NCBI RefSeq assembly: GCF_000263635.1
Contig: NZ_ADEV01000011.1
Span: 55,944 to 119,943, forward strand
Origin: Gardnerella greenwoodii 00703Dmash
GTDB lineage: Bacteria; Actinomycetota; Actinomycetes; Actinomycetales; Bifidobacteriaceae
DNA: 64,000 nt
Reading direction: 5' to 3'
Below, piece by piece: positions 53,772 through 63,661 of the stretch. Both the position numbers and the translations under genes were made by a program. A model generated the notes under the pieces. That model saw only the letters and a list, made by a program, of their open reading frames with translations. It made no database searches and was not told the origin of the DNA. Every line of letters starts with the position of its first letter. The first letter of the stretch is position 1.

Positions 53772-55901
53772 TTACCAAATGTGTACGCGCTCAGCAGGGT
53801 CGAGCCACATTTCGTCGCCTTCTTTAACGTCGAAAGCATCGTAGAACAAGTCTACGTTTCGAGCAATGCCGTTAGTGCGGCATTCAGCTGGAGAGTGTGG
53901 GTCGATTTGAAGCAGCTGTTCCGCAATCTCGTTACGAGCTTTGGAACGCCAAACCAACGCGTAGCTTAAGAAGAATCGTTGCAAAGCAGTGAAACCATCA
54001 ATTTTAGGAGCGTTCAGCAAAGTTTCGCGAATCGCATCTTCACTTCCGTCAATTTCATGCCCTTCACTCTTTTGCAAAGCGAAAGCGTATGCTTTAAGCG
54101 CAATAGTTACGCCGCTTAAATCGCCAATATTCTCGCCGATTGTTAAAGCGCCATTTACGTGAGGCATCGCATTACGCTCTTCTTTGCTCTTCAAGTGAGA
54201 GTATTTAACAATAAGCTGCGTTGGTGTAAAAGCATTGTATTGTTCAATAAGCTTCTTAGTGCGCTCAGCAAAGTTAGCTTTGTCTTCTTCAGTCCACCAA
54301 TTGTTAAGCACGCCGTCGCCGTCGTATTCGCAACCCTGATCGTCAAAACCGTGGCCAATTTCGTGACCAATCACGGCACCAATAGCGCCGTAATTTGCTG
54401 CGTCTGGAGCGCTTGGGTTAAAGAATGGCGGTTGCAAAATAGCAGCTGGGAACACGATTACGTTCAGCAGAGGATCGTAGTAAGCGTTCACAGTTTGCGG
54501 AGTCATCTGCCATTCTTCGCGGTCCACAGGATTTCCAGCTTTTGCAGTATTCCTACCAAAACCAAATCGAGAAACTTCGCGCATGTTATCAACTAAACCA
54601 GCGTTTTCGTTAATGTTTAACGCAGAGTAGTCAACCCAATGATTCGTGTAACCAATATTTGGCTCAAACTTGCTAAGCTTTTCCAAAGCCTTCGCTTTAG
54701 TTTCCTCGCCAAGCCAGCTGCTGTGCGAAATCGACTCTCGGTAAGCGTTAATAAGATTGTTAACTAATTCTTGCATATACTTTTTAGAAGACTCAGGGAA
54801 GTGCAAGCGCACATATTCGCGGCCAACTTCCTCGCCGCAGGCATCGTCAACAACTCCAACTGCTCGCTTCCAGCGGTCGCGCTGCTTTGTTGCTCCCGAA
54901 AGTACTTTGCCGTAGAAGTCAAATCGCGCTTCTGCAAAATCTTCACTTAGCAAGCTTGCCCAGCACAAAATTACGTGCACGCGCGCCCAAAGCTTCAAAT
55001 CTTCTAATTCTGCTTCCTGCCAAATCTTATTCAATCCTTCTATAAAGCTTGGCTCGTGAACTACTACTTTGCTAAAAGCTTCACGAAGATTGATTGGCTG
55101 ATGCTTTGCTTCTTCGCAAGTATCGTACGATTTTTGTGCAGCATCTAAGAAGGCATCGAGATTAAGCGCTTCAAGATTTTTTGCCAAATCAGCATAATTG
55201 TAAGGATTATAAGTTTTTTGAGAATCGCGGGTTGCTACGTTATCCCAATGCTTGCTTGCAATCTGCGTTTCAACATTCAAAAAACGCTCGGCTTGCGCTT
55301 GGGTAGTAGCACTATCTCCGTAACCTGCCAATCGCAGCAAAGAAGCTACCATTTTTACGTATTCAGCGCGAATTGGAGCATAATTATCTTCGCGATAGTA
55401 TGCTTCATCCGGCAAACCCAATCCCGACTGCTCAATATGCATAATATTCGTCTTAGGATCTTTAGGGTCTCCGTAAACGCCAAAATAGAACATTGCATCA
55501 GGTCCGCCGTATGGGTTTAGTGAGCCAATAGTGCGAACCAAATCTTCCTTGCTGCAAGCTTTATCCACAGCGTCTAAATCGCTTTTAATTGGCGTAATTC
55601 CAGCTTTTTCAATAGCTGCAGTATTCAAATAGTTGCGGTATAAAGTTTGAGATTTTTTAGCTGAGCAATCTTCGCTTTCTAAAATATCTCGAATTTGCGT
55701 CTCTGCATCTTCTGCAAGCTTGTGGAAAGCACCGTACATTGGGCGGTCGTCTGGAAGAGTGTAAGTGTCAATCCAAGGACCGTTTATGTAACGGAACAAG
55801 TCGTCTTGTGGACGAATAACCGACGAGAAGGAGGCTGGGTCAAAATCTACAGCAGAAATTTCCTTCTGTGATTCTTTATTATTTTCATTGTTATTAAGCA
55901 T
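53772..55901 (-). CDS. pepO: M13 family zinc metallopeptidase (PepO-like oligoendopeptidase)
   Basis: A 709-residue neprilysin-like peptidase. The N-terminal domain begins RPQDDLFRYINGPWIDTYTLP. The zinc site HExxH is in GAVIGHEIGHGFDDQG, the third ligand in ENIGDLSGVTIALKAYA, and the C-terminal block PHSPAECRTNGIARNVDLFYDAFDV ends near the family's usual terminal Trp (VHIW). No signal peptide is present, so it is predicted cytoplasmic and probably cuts short peptides. TAAGCT ends six bases before the ATG, suggesting a leaderless mRNA. Confidence 0.95.
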   Translation of the reverse strand: MLNNNENNKESQKEISAVDFDPASFSSVIRPQDDLFRYINGPWIDTYTLPDDRPMYGAFHKLAEDAETQIRDILESEDCSAKKSQTLYRNYLNTAAIEKAGITPIKSDLDAVDKACSKEDLVRTIGSLNPYGGPDAMFYFGVYGDPKDPKTNIMHIEQSGLGLPDEAYYREDNYAPIRAEYVKMVASLLRLAGYGDSATTQAQAERFLNVETQIASKHWDNVATRDSQKTYNPYNYADLAKNLEALNLDAFLDAAQKSYDTCEEAKHQPINLREAFSKVVVHEPSFIEGLNKIWQEAELEDLKLWARVHVILCWASLLSEDFAEARFDFYGKVLSGATKQRDRWKRAVGVVDDACGEEVGREYVRLHFPESSKKYMQELVNNLINAYRESISHSSWLGEETKAKALEKLSKFEPNIGYTNHWVDYSALNINENAGLVDNMREVSRFGFGRNTAKAGNPVDREEWQMTPQTVNAYYDPLLNVIVFPAAILQPPFFNPSAPDAANYGAIGAVIGHEIGHGFDDQGCEYDGDGVLNNWWTEEDKANFAERTKKLIEQYNAFTPTQLIVKYSHLKSKEERNAMPHVNGALTIGENIGDLSGVTIALKAYAFALQKSEGHEIDGSEDAIRETLLNAPKIDGFTALQRFFLSYALVWRSKARNEIAEQLLQIDPHSPAECRTNGIARNVDLFYDAFDVKEGDEMWLDPAERVHIW

Positions 55902-55991
55902 GAATTTAGCTTACAAGTATTAAGAGACACTATTAGCTAGTATTTTCGCAATATTTTCGCCATATTTTGCGCTATTTTCGTGCCTGCGCGT

Positions 55992-55997
55992 TAGTCT
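55992..55997 (+). promoter_or_regulatory. -10-like box of map, leaderless start
   Basis: TAGTCT six bases before the map ATG and no ribosome binding site. Confidence 0.35.
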
Positions 55998-56003
55998 TGA
56001 AGC

Positions 56004-56777
56004 ATGATTGAACTTAAAACTCCATCTGAAATTGAAGCGATGAAACCTGCAGGTTGCTTCGTTGGTAATATTCTTAAAGACTTAAAAGCAATGACAAAAG
56101 TTGGCACGAATCTTCTTGAAATTGATGACTTTGTTCGCCAACGCATTATGAGCCGCAAAGGTGCGTCTTCTTGCTATGTTGATTACGCTCCTGATTTTGG
56201 AACTGGTCCTTTTGCGCACTATATTTGCACGTCTGTAAACGATGCTGTTCTTCACGGAGTTCCATACGATTACAACCTTAAAGATGGTGATTTATTAACT
56301 CTTGACTTGGCAATTAACGTCGACGGCTGGGTTGGAGATTCTGCTATTAGTTTCGTTGTTGGAAAGCATGCAGATCCTGAGGATTTGCGCTTGATTAAGT
56401 GCACTGAGGAAGCTTTGGAGGCTGGCATTAACATGGCTCAGCCTGGCAACCGTCTTGGTGATATTTCTGCAGCTGTTGGTTGCGTTGCTCACGAGTATGG
56501 TTACAGCGTAAATCTTGAGTTTGGCGGTCACGGAGTCGGTCATATTATGCACGGCGATCCGCATGTTCCTAACGATGGCACTGCTCACCACGGCTACAAG
56601 CTTCGCCCAGGTTTAGTTATTGCAATTGAGCCATGGTTCTTAAAGACTACTGACGAAATTTACCAAGATCCTAAGGACGGTTGGACTCTTCGCTCTGCTG
56701 ATGGTTCTCGCGGCGCTCATAGCGAGCACACGATTGCAATTACGGAGAATGGTCCTGAAATTTTGACCGTACGCTAA
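56004..56777 (+). CDS. map: Methionine aminopeptidase, type I
   Basis: Removes the initiator Met from nascent proteins. The 257-residue protein starts IELKTPSEIEAMKPAG. Metal ligands are seen in LTLDLAINVDGWVGDSA (two Asp), EFGGHGVGHIMHGDPHV (His), VIAIEPWF (Glu) and HSEHTIAIT (Glu). There is no N-terminal SH3-binding or zinc extension. It lies upstream of prfB on the same strand and is divergent from pepO. Confidence 0.96.
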   Translation: MIELKTPSEIEAMKPAGCFVGNILKDLKAMTKVGTNLLEIDDFVRQRIMSRKGASSCYVDYAPDFGTGPFAHYICTSVNDAVLHGVPYDYNLKDGDLLTLDLAINVDGWVGDSAISFVVGKHADPEDLRLIKCTEEALEAGINMAQPGNRLGDISAAVGCVAHEYGYSVNLEFGGHGVGHIMHGDPHVPNDGTAHHGYKLRPGLVIAIEPWFLKTTDEIYQDPKDGWTLRSADGSRGAHSEHTIAITENGPEILTVR

Positions 56778-56857
56778 ACTTATCAATAGTTGATTTTGTA
56801 AGTATTTTGCGAGTAGTAATTGCGTAAAACAAGTATATAAAGAGGTACTTTAAGTAA

Positions 56858-58000
56858 ATGGCGGAATTTGATTTTGCACAGGCGTTACGCGATGTTGAAT
56901 CAAAGTATGCTTCGATTGAGAAGGCTTTAGACGTCGATTCGTTGAAGGCTACGATTGCTGATTTAGAAAAGCAGGCTGCTGAGCCTGGGCTTTGGGATGA
57001 TTCTGAGCATGCTCAGCAGGTTACGAGTAAGCTTTCCGCGGCTCAATCTCAGTTGAAGCGTTTGCAAGCTGTAGATCAGCGCATTGATGATACTAAGACT
57101 TTAATTGAGCTTGGCCAAGAAGAAGGCGATGCTGATTCTATGAGCGAGGCTCAAGATGAGCTTGGAAATATTGCTCACGAGTTGGACGATATGGAAGTTC
57201 AGACTCTTCTTGACGGCGAGTACGACGCTCGTTCTGCGGTTGTTACGATTCGTTCTGGTGCGGGCGGCGTGGATGCTGCTGATTTTGCTCAAATGCTTCT
57301 TCGTATGTACTTGCGTTGGGCTGAGCGAAACGGCTACAAAACTAAGATGATGGACACATCTTATGCGGAAGAAGCTGGTATTAAATCCGCAACTTTCCAA
57401 GTGGATGCCCCGTACGCGTATGGTCGTCTTTCTGTAGAAGGTGGCACTCACAGAATGGTTCGTATTTCGCCATTTGACAATCAAGGCCGTCGCCAAACTG
57501 GCTTTAGCGCAGTGGAAGTAATTCCTTTGGTTGAAGCTACGGATCATATTGATATTCCAGATTCCGACATTCGCGTGGATACTTTCCAAGCGTCTGGTCC
57601 TGGCGGCCAGGGTGTGAACACTACGTATTCTGCTGTTCGTATTACGCATTTGCCAACCGGCTTGGTTGTTTCTATGCAAGATGAGCGAAGCCAGATTCAA
57701 AACCGCGCAGCGGCAATGGCTGTTTTGCAATCGCGTTTGCTTGTGCTTAAGCACGCTGAGGAAGCAGCTAAAAAGAAGGAACTTGCTGGAGATATTAAGG
57801 CAAGTTGGGGAGACCAAATGCGCTCATACGTGCTTCATCCATACCAGATGGTGAAGGATTTGCGCACTGGCTACGAAACTTCACAAACTCAAGCTGTTTT
57901 TGACGGTGATATTGATGGCTTTATTGAAGCTGGCATTCGTTGGCGTCACGAGCAGCGAGTTGAGGCTCAAAAAGAAGCTGAAAAAGAAGCAGAAAAATAA
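56858..58000 (+). CDS. prfB: Peptide chain release factor 2
   Basis: RF2 reads UAA and UGA. The 380-residue protein has the SPF codon-recognition tripeptide in [15 protein letters not shown] and the catalytic GGQ in [18 protein letters not shown]. The frame is uninterrupted from the first ATG, so the +1 programmed frameshift that controls RF2 in many bacteria is absent here. ftsE follows 69 bases later, the conserved prfB-ftsE order. Confidence 0.96.
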   Translation: MAEFDFAQALRDVESKYASIEKALDVDSLKATIADLEKQAAEPGLWDDSEHAQQVTSKLSAAQSQLKRLQAVDQRIDDTKTLIELGQEEGDADSMSEAQDELGNIAHELDDMEVQTLLDGEYDARSAVVTIRSGAGGVDAADFAQMLLRMYLRWAERNGYKTKMMDTSYAEEAGIKSATFQVDAPYAYGRLSVEGGTHRMVRISPFDNQGRRQTGFSAVEVIPLVEATDHIDIPDSDIRVDTFQASGPGGQGVNTTYSAVRITHLPTGLVVSMQDERSQIQNRAAAMAVLQSRLLVLKHAEEAAKKKELAGDIKASWGDQMRSYVLHPYQMVKDLRTGYETSQTQAVFDGDIDGFIEAGIRWRHEQRVEAQKEAEKEAEK

Positions 58001-58069
58001 TCCTAAACTAAAGCTAAATCTAGAACTAAAAACCAATAATTACACATAATCTTCGGAAGGATTGAAACA

Positions 58070-59434
58070 ATGTCGCTGATTTCATTAGATCATGTGTCAA
58101 AAATATATCCGAGAGGTACGCGCCCTGCATTAGACGATGTGTCTTTGCATGTTGATCGCGGAGATTTTGTGTTTCTTGTTGGTGCTTCTGGCTCTGGCAA
58201 AACCACATTGCTTAGTTTGCTGCTTCGCGAAGAAGAAGCAAATGGTGGAGAAATTCACGTTGCTGGTAACGATTTGCGCAGACTTTCTAACCGTCAGGTT
58301 CCACAGTATCGCAGATCTCTTGGATTTATTTTCCAGGATTATAAGCTGCTTAATAATAAAACAGTTTATCAAAATGTTGCTTTTGCTTTGGAAGTAATCG
58401 GCACTAGTAGGGCGACTATTCGCTCGCTTGTGCCTCGCGTGCTAGAAACTGTTGGATTAACCGGTAAGGAAAATAATTATCCGCATGAGCTTTCTGGTGG
58501 TGAGGCTCAGCGTGTGGCTATTGCTCGCGCGTATGTAAATCATCCTCAAATTATTCTTGCAGATGAGCCTACTGGTAATTTGGATCCAACTACTTCTCTT
58601 GGAATTATGGAAGTTTTGGATGCTATTAACAGAACTGGCACAACAATTGTTATGGCTACGCATAATGAGGAGATTGTGAACTCAATGCGTAAGCGCGTTG
58701 TGGAACTTCACGAGGGTAAGATTGTTCGAGATGAGCGCGAAGGTTCTTACGATTCTGCTCTTTACTTCCCGGATTCAGATGTTGAACAAAAGTCTAAAGC
58801 TCAGCAGTCTGTTGAAAAAAATAGTGAAGAGGCTGAAATTTCAGCTTCAAGCAATCAGCCTGAAAATACTGAACGTCATAAGCGACTTTCTAAAAAAGCT
58901 CAACGTGCGCAGCAGGCTCGCGAAACTGTTGATATTGTTACGCAATCTCTTCAAAGTGACACGGCAGAAAATGATGGTATTGCGCGCCTTGCTCAGTCTG
59001 TTCATTCTGGAAGAACTGGACGCTACGGCGAAGTGTTCCAGTCTTTGGAAACAACAATGACTTGGGGAAGAGGATTGGTTACTACAAACGATAAAGACGT
59101 TGAAGAGGATGTTTCAGAAGTTGATATTTCGGAAGATAATAAAGAATCCGCTGAAGCTGCAGAAACTGTTGAATCCACTGAATCTCATGAAACTCATGAA
59201 TCTACTGAAAGTTCTGAAGTGAGTGAAAAATCGCAATCTGAAACTAGCGAGGAGTCGCAATCTGTAGCAGAAAATCATTCACAATCTGATTCTGAATCTG
59301 ATAGTAAGTCTCAGCTCCCTCCTATGCCTCCAGCTCCACCTAAGCCATCTGTTGCGGCTGCAAATACTAATAATGAGAACATTAGTGTTGACGATAGCAA
59401 TAATGACACTAATAAAACTGAAGGAGCAGAGTAA
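58070..59434 (+). CDS. ftsE: Cell division ATP-binding protein FtsE with long C-terminal extension
   Basis: FtsE is the ATPase of the FtsEX complex at the septum. Residues 1-~230 form the ABC domain: Walker A GASGSGKTTLLSLLL, signature LSGGEAQRVAIARAY, Walker B ILADEPTGNLD, H-loop MATHNEEI. A further ~220 residues not present in ordinary FtsE follow: a Lys/Arg-rich part, AEVFQSLETTMTWGRGL-like segment, a Ser/Glu-rich acidic run and a Pro-rich LPPMPPAPPKP near the end. The stop overlaps the ftsX ATG (TAATG). Confidence 0.94.
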   Translation: MSLISLDHVSKIYPRGTRPALDDVSLHVDRGDFVFLVGASGSGKTTLLSLLLREEEANGGEIHVAGNDLRRLSNRQVPQYRRSLGFIFQDYKLLNNKTVYQNVAFALEVIGTSRATIRSLVPRVLETVGLTGKENNYPHELSGGEAQRVAIARAYVNHPQIILADEPTGNLDPTTSLGIMEVLDAINRTGTTIVMATHNEEIVNSMRKRVVELHEGKIVRDEREGSYDSALYFPDSDVEQKSKAQQSVEKNSEEAEISASSNQPENTERHKRLSKKAQRAQQARETVDIVTQSLQSDTAENDGIARLAQSVHSGRTGRYGEVFQSLETTMTWGRGLVTTNDKDVEEDVSEVDISEDNKESAEAAETVESTESHETHESTESSEVSEKSQSETSEESQSVAENHSQSDSESDSKSQLPPMPPAPPKPSVAAANTNNENISVDDSNNDTNKTEGAE

Positions 59435-60357
59435 TGCGTTTAAGATTCATTTTTTCCGAAACATGCATTAGTTTACGCCGTAACGTTTCAATGATTCTTT
59501 CCGTTATGCTCGTAACTTTTATTTCCTTCCTTTTTATTGGTGCTTCTGTGTTAATGCAGGCTCAAATTACCAAAGCTAAGGGCGACTGGTACGACAAGGT
59601 TGAGGTTGTTGCATGGCTTTGCCCGGATGGAACTAGCCAATCTCCTTCCTGTGCTTCTGGAAAAGCTCCAACAAACGCTGAAATAGTAAAGCTTGAGCAT
59701 GTTATTCACCAAGAATTAGGCGATGACGTTTCAAATATCACTTACGTAAGTCGTAACGAATTTTATAAAAATACCTTCCTAAAGCAGTATCCTAACGGAA
59801 TGTATCAGGGTAGAACTCTTACAGCCGCAGATATGCAGGATTCACTTCGCTTAAAACTTACTAATCCTATGAAATACCAGGTTGTTTCGGAAGTTCTTTC
59901 TGGGCGAGATGGCGTGGAAGAGGTTGTTGATCAACGACAAATTTTCGACCCTGTTTTCAGCGTTCTTAATAGAGCTACAGTAGTTACGATTGTTCTTGCT
60001 GCAGTTATGGTTGTTGTGGCCATTATGCTTACAGGCACTACGATTCGTATGTCTGCAGCTAGTCGCCGTCAAGAAACTGAGATTATGCGTTTAGTTGGCG
60101 CTTCTAACTGGACTATTCGCATGCCGTTTATTCTTGAGGGTGCTTTCGCTTCCTTCGCTGGATCTTTGCTTGCGGGTGCGGCATTAAGCTTGGTTGTAAA
60201 AGTGTTTGTAACTGATTGGCTTGCGCAAAATGTTCGTTGGATGCCATTTATAACGCAGTCTACTGTGTGGTTGTGCGTTCCAATGCTGGTTGCGGGAGCT
60301 GTTGTGCTTTCTGTAGTAGCTTCGGCTATTGCTTTAAGACGATACTTAAAGGCGTAA
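59434..60357 (+). CDS. ftsX: Cell division protein FtsX
   Basis: The 307-residue membrane partner of FtsE. There is one N-terminal membrane segment (MILSVMLVTFISFLFIGASVL), an extracellular loop (~45-170) that in relatives docks peptidoglycan hydrolases, then three membrane segments (VTIVLAAVMVVVAIMLTG, a middle pair, VWLCVPMLVAGAVVLSVV). The cytoplasmic EIMRLVGASNWTIRMPF loop is typical of FtsX permeases. Translationally coupled to ftsE. The adjacent CHAP protein is the likely hydrolase it activates. Confidence 0.95.
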   Translation: MRLRFIFSETCISLRRNVSMILSVMLVTFISFLFIGASVLMQAQITKAKGDWYDKVEVVAWLCPDGTSQSPSCASGKAPTNAEIVKLEHVIHQELGDDVSNITYVSRNEFYKNTFLKQYPNGMYQGRTLTAADMQDSLRLKLTNPMKYQVVSEVLSGRDGVEEVVDQRQIFDPVFSVLNRATVVTIVLAAVMVVVAIMLTGTTIRMSAASRRQETEIMRLVGASNWTIRMPFILEGAFASFAGSLLAGAALSLVVKVFVTDWLAQNVRWMPFITQSTVWLCVPMLVAGAVVLSVVASAIALRRYLKA

Positions 60358-60469
60358 ATTAAATTATTTGCGTAAAAAGTTCAAAAAAAAACTAAAAAAT
60401 TTAGAAAAACTCGCGTGATTCCTTACTTAACGCTATAATTCGCATTAGTAACGTGGAAAGGGAAGTAAT

Positions 60470-61870
60470 ATGAGCGTAACTCGACGTAGCGTGTGCAATA
60501 GGCACAATCGTATAATAGTTAGCTTGGTTGTTTCCGTTGCTATGCTGCTTAGTGGCGTTGTTGGCTCGTTATTAACTGCTGATACTGCTAGTGCTGTTAA
60601 TATGAACGATTACAGGCGTAAAGTGCAGAGGAATGAGAATCTAAAGCGTCAGCTTGCTGGTGTTAATAAGCAGCTGGCAAAGAAGATTCTTGAGCTTAAT
60701 GATTTGAATGAGCGTCAAATTCCAGGCCAGGTTCGTGCGGCTCAGCAGGCTGAAGAGCAGGCTGCTCAAGCGCGTAGTCTTGCAGAATCTACTCAGCAAA
60801 GATTAGAGTCTGCTCAAAAAGATAAGCGCGATTTGGAAGAAAAAATTAAGAAAACTGGCGCTGATTTTGACGATGCAAAAGCTGCTGTAGCTCAACTTGC
60901 TCGTAAGAGTTTCCACGGTTCTCAAGCTTCTGATGTTATGAATATTGTTACGAAGTCAACAACTACTGAGCAGTTTGTTGGAAAACTTCAGTCTGAAGCT
61001 GCAGTTGCTCGTAGCGAAGCAAATGCTGCAAACGATGCTGCAGTTAAATTAAATACTTCTATGAATCGTCGTCAGCGTTTGGCTGCTATTGAAACGGAAA
61101 TCGCAAAACTTAAGCAGCAGGCCGATACTCAGGCACAAAGCGCGCAGATTGCTGCTAAAGCTGCTAACGATCGCAGAAAGTCGTTGCAAGATTTGCGAGA
61201 TCAGGGCGAAAATATTCGTAAGCAGCTTGAAAGTCAAAAAAGTAGTTTAACTACGCAGTCTGCTCGTGAAGCTGCAGAAATTGTAGCAATGAAGTCTGCT
61301 ATTGACGCTCAAGCTCGCGCTCTTGCAAATAAGTCATTTGCTCGCGCTGATCCTAACGCTGGAAACCGTCAGCAGGTTAGGGGAGCTGGAACTAATGCTT
61401 CTTTGCCTCCAATGCAGCTTTCCGATGGTGCTGCTAACGGCATGAATTACACTGTTCCTGGCAACTGCCCTGAAGGAGCTAAGTTCTGCTACGGTCATAA
61501 TACTGGCAATTCTGTTGGCGGTTCTGCTTATCCTGCTCGTCAGTGCACATTGTGGGCTTATTTGCGTAGGTCTCAGCTTGGTTTGCCAGTTGGCTCGTAT
61601 ATGGGCAATGGTGCTGAGTGGGCGAATACTGGTCGTCGATTAGGATATTTAGTTAATCGTACTCCACACGTTGGCGCTGTTATGGTGTTTGCTCGCGGCC
61701 AGCGCGTTGGTAACTGGACTGCAGACTGGCAGTATGGTCACGTTGCTGTTGTTGAGCGTGTTAATGCGGATGGTTCAGTGCTTATTTCCGAAGGTGGCAC
61801 CGGCTTCTCAACATTCCCAGCGTACGAAACTATTTATAATCCAGGCGACTACGAGTACGTGCATTATTAA
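60470..61870 (+). CDS. Secreted CHAP-domain peptidoglycan hydrolase with coiled coil (PcsB/RipC-like)
   Basis: A 466-residue secreted protein: signal sequence (IIVSLVVSVAMLLSGVVGSLL, cut near residue 43), a long coiled coil (~45-285, Ala/Gln/Lys-rich) and a C-terminal CHAP amidase/endopeptidase domain (~340-466) with the catalytic Cys in YPARQCTLWAY and His in QYGHVAVVERV. The layout is that of PcsB, which FtsEX regulates allosterically through the coiled coil. Its place next to ftsEX supports the same role in cell separation. GGAAAGGGAAG precedes the ATG. Confidence 0.9.
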   Translation: MSVTRRSVCNRHNRIIVSLVVSVAMLLSGVVGSLLTADTASAVNMNDYRRKVQRNENLKRQLAGVNKQLAKKILELNDLNERQIPGQVRAAQQAEEQAAQARSLAESTQQRLESAQKDKRDLEEKIKKTGADFDDAKAAVAQLARKSFHGSQASDVMNIVTKSTTTEQFVGKLQSEAAVARSEANAANDAAVKLNTSMNRRQRLAAIETEIAKLKQQADTQAQSAQIAAKAANDRRKSLQDLRDQGENIRKQLESQKSSLTTQSAREAAEIVAMKSAIDAQARALANKSFARADPNAGNRQQVRGAGTNASLPPMQLSDGAANGMNYTVPGNCPEGAKFCYGHNTGNSVGGSAYPARQCTLWAYLRRSQLGLPVGSYMGNGAEWANTGRRLGYLVNRTPHVGAVMVFARGQRVGNWTADWQYGHVAVVERVNADGSVLISEGGTGFSTFPAYETIYNPGDYEYVHY

Positions 61871-61936
61871 AGTTCATAAAACGTGTACAAGTAGTTTGTG
61901 CGTGTTTTAAAAGATAAGCTTGAAGACTCAAGTGCG

Positions 61937-61974
61937 CTTGCCATAAGATAGAAGTCTTATGGCAAGTTTTGTTT
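61937..61974 (+). terminator. Terminator after the CHAP hydrolase gene
   Basis: CTTGCCATAAGA (61937-61948) and TCTTATGGCAAG (61955-61966) form a perfect 12-bp stem, followed by TTTTGTTTG. Confidence 0.9.
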
Positions 61975-61999
61975 GTGCTCTTAGTATTGGAGGGGAGTT

Positions 62000-62488
62000 A
62001 TGGCTAATAAACCTGCTCAAGATGGTACGGTTACTGTAGCTCAAAATCGTAAGGCTCATCATGACTACGCTATTGAAGATTGCTACGAAGCTGGTCTTGC
62101 TCTTACCGGAACGGAAGTTAAGTCCTTGCGCGAAGGGCGAGCTTCTTTGGCTGAATCTTTTGTAAATATTGATCGTCGCGGCGAAATGTGGCTTGAGGGG
62201 GCTAATATTCCTGAGTATTTGAACGGTACTTGGAATAATCATGCTCCAAAGCGTAAGCGCAAGCTACTTCTTCATGCAGCTCAAATCGCTAAACTTTCTA
62301 GGCAGACTGAAGCAAAGGGATACACTGTAGTTCCGCTGCGTCTGTATTTTAAGGGAAGTTATGTGAAAGTTGAGATTGCTTTGGCGCGAGGCAAGAAGGA
62401 ATTTGATAAGCGAGAAGCTTTGCGCGAGGAGCAAGATAAGCGCGAGGCTTTGCGTGCTATGCGTTACCGTAATTTGCGCGCGCAATAA
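62000..62488 (+). CDS. smpB: SsrA-binding protein SmpB
   Basis: SmpB binds tmRNA and places it in the A site of stalled ribosomes. The 162-residue protein has NRKAHHDYAIEDCYEAGLALTGTEVKSLREGRASL, YVKVEIALARGKKEFDKRE and a basic C-terminal tail (REALRAMRYRNLRAQ). TGGAGGGGAG precedes the ATG. The partner RNA gene ssrA is at 31218 in this window. It is the last gene after ftsEX-CHAP, but the terminator before it suggests separate transcription. Confidence 0.96.
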   Translation: MANKPAQDGTVTVAQNRKAHHDYAIEDCYEAGLALTGTEVKSLREGRASLAESFVNIDRRGEMWLEGANIPEYLNGTWNNHAPKRKRKLLLHAAQIAKLSRQTEAKGYTVVPLRLYFKGSYVKVEIALARGKKEFDKREALREEQDKREALRAMRYRNLRAQ

Positions 62489-62619
62489 TCATCTAAACGC
62501 GACACGCCACATATTATACATTATTGCGAATAATATGCGTAATATTTTTTCAGAAAGTCAGCTATTCTGCTAATAAGCAGTATGTTTATTTCAGTATATA
62601 CACTATCTTGCATAAATAG

Positions 62620-62650
62620 TTGTGAAAATAGTAGGGTTATCGTGTATAGT
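62620..62650 (+). promoter_or_regulatory. Promoter candidate of the amino-acid ABC transporter
   Basis: TTGTGA (62620-62625), a 19-base spacer and TATAGT (62645-62650), with the -10 inside the palindrome GTATAGTTATAC. The upstream 62489-62620 stretch is AT-rich with a weak hairpin near 62511-62536 that may terminate smpB. Confidence 0.45.
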
Positions 62651-62692
62651 TATACGCATCACTGAAAATTATTAGATTTATGGAGAAGAAAA

Positions 62693-63604
62693 ATGTTCAA
62701 ATCAATTAAACCTATTGCCGCCGTTGCTTCTTTAGTTTTGATTGGCACTATTGCCGCCTGCGGTCCTGCTGATTCCAAGCAGAATGCAGATCCAGACGTT
62801 GCTAGAAGCTACGACGTAAGCAATGTTCAAAAAGATGATGCAGTAGCAGCTTTGGTGCCAAAAGCAGTAGCTAAAACAGGCGAGCTTGTTGTTGGTGTAA
62901 ACGTTAGCTATGCTCCTGCAGAATTTTTCGCTTCTGACGGCAAAACACCAGTCGGTTACGAAATTGATTTTTCTAAGGCTTTGGCAAAGGTTATGGGCTT
63001 GAATGCTAAAATCGTTCACGCTCAATTCGACTCCATTATTCCTGCAATTGGAAGCAAGTATAACGTCGGTATTTCCGGCTTCACTGTTAATGCTGAACGT
63101 ATGAAGTCCGTTGACTTTGTTACTTACGCAAACGCTGGCTTGTCTTTTGAAGTGCGTAAGGGAAATCCTACTAAGGTAGACACAAAGAATCTTTGCGGCA
63201 AAAAAGTAACTTTGGAAACCGGCACAGTTGGCGAGCCTATTATGGAAGAAGCTAAAAAGAAGTGCGCTGCAAATAACGATAAGCCTCTTGAAATCATGAG
63301 CTTCAAAGATCAGACCGACGCAACTACCGCTCTTCTTTCCGGTCGTGCAGACGTTATGTATGCAGATACTCCAGTAGCTGGTTACGCTGCTATTAAGAAT
63401 GCTGGAAAGCTTGAAATTCTTGAAAACAGCAAGGATGCAGAGCCAATGGGTGCTGCTGTTAAGAAGGGCGATGCTGCAATGCTTAAGGCTGTTAAGGCTG
63501 GCATTGATAAGCTTATGAAGTCCGGAATTTACAAGGACATTTTGAAGAAGTGGGGCGTTGAAAACGTTGCTATTAAGGAAGCTGTAGTTAATCCTCAGCT
63601 TTAA
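62693..63604 (+). CDS. Amino-acid ABC transporter substrate-binding lipoprotein
   Basis: A 303-residue periplasmic-binding-protein-like lipoprotein with lipobox LIGTIAACG (Cys 23). The family 3 solute-binding domain runs from GELVVGVNVSYAPAEFF to the end, with GYEIDFSKALAKVMG, NVGISGFTVNAERMKSVDF and GRADVMYADTPVAGY. This class binds polar amino acids such as Glu, Gln, Arg or His; the ligand is not deduced. GGAGAAG precedes the ATG. The permease gene begins 139 bases later. The stop lies in a 10-bp repeat (ctttaataag). Confidence 0.9.
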   Translation: MFKSIKPIAAVASLVLIGTIAACGPADSKQNADPDVARSYDVSNVQKDDAVAALVPKAVAKTGELVVGVNVSYAPAEFFASDGKTPVGYEIDFSKALAKVMGLNAKIVHAQFDSIIPAIGSKYNVGISGFTVNAERMKSVDFVTYANAGLSFEVRKGNPTKVDTKNLCGKKVTLETGTVGEPIMEEAKKKCAANNDKPLEIMSFKDQTDATTALLSGRADVMYADTPVAGYAAIKNAGKLEILENSKDAEPMGAAVKKGDAAMLKAVKAGIDKLMKSGIYKDILKKWGVENVAIKEAVVNPQL

Positions 63605-63661
63605 TAAGCTTTAATAAGCTTTAAACCAGGCTTTAGTAGCATCTTAATCTCACTTATTTCT

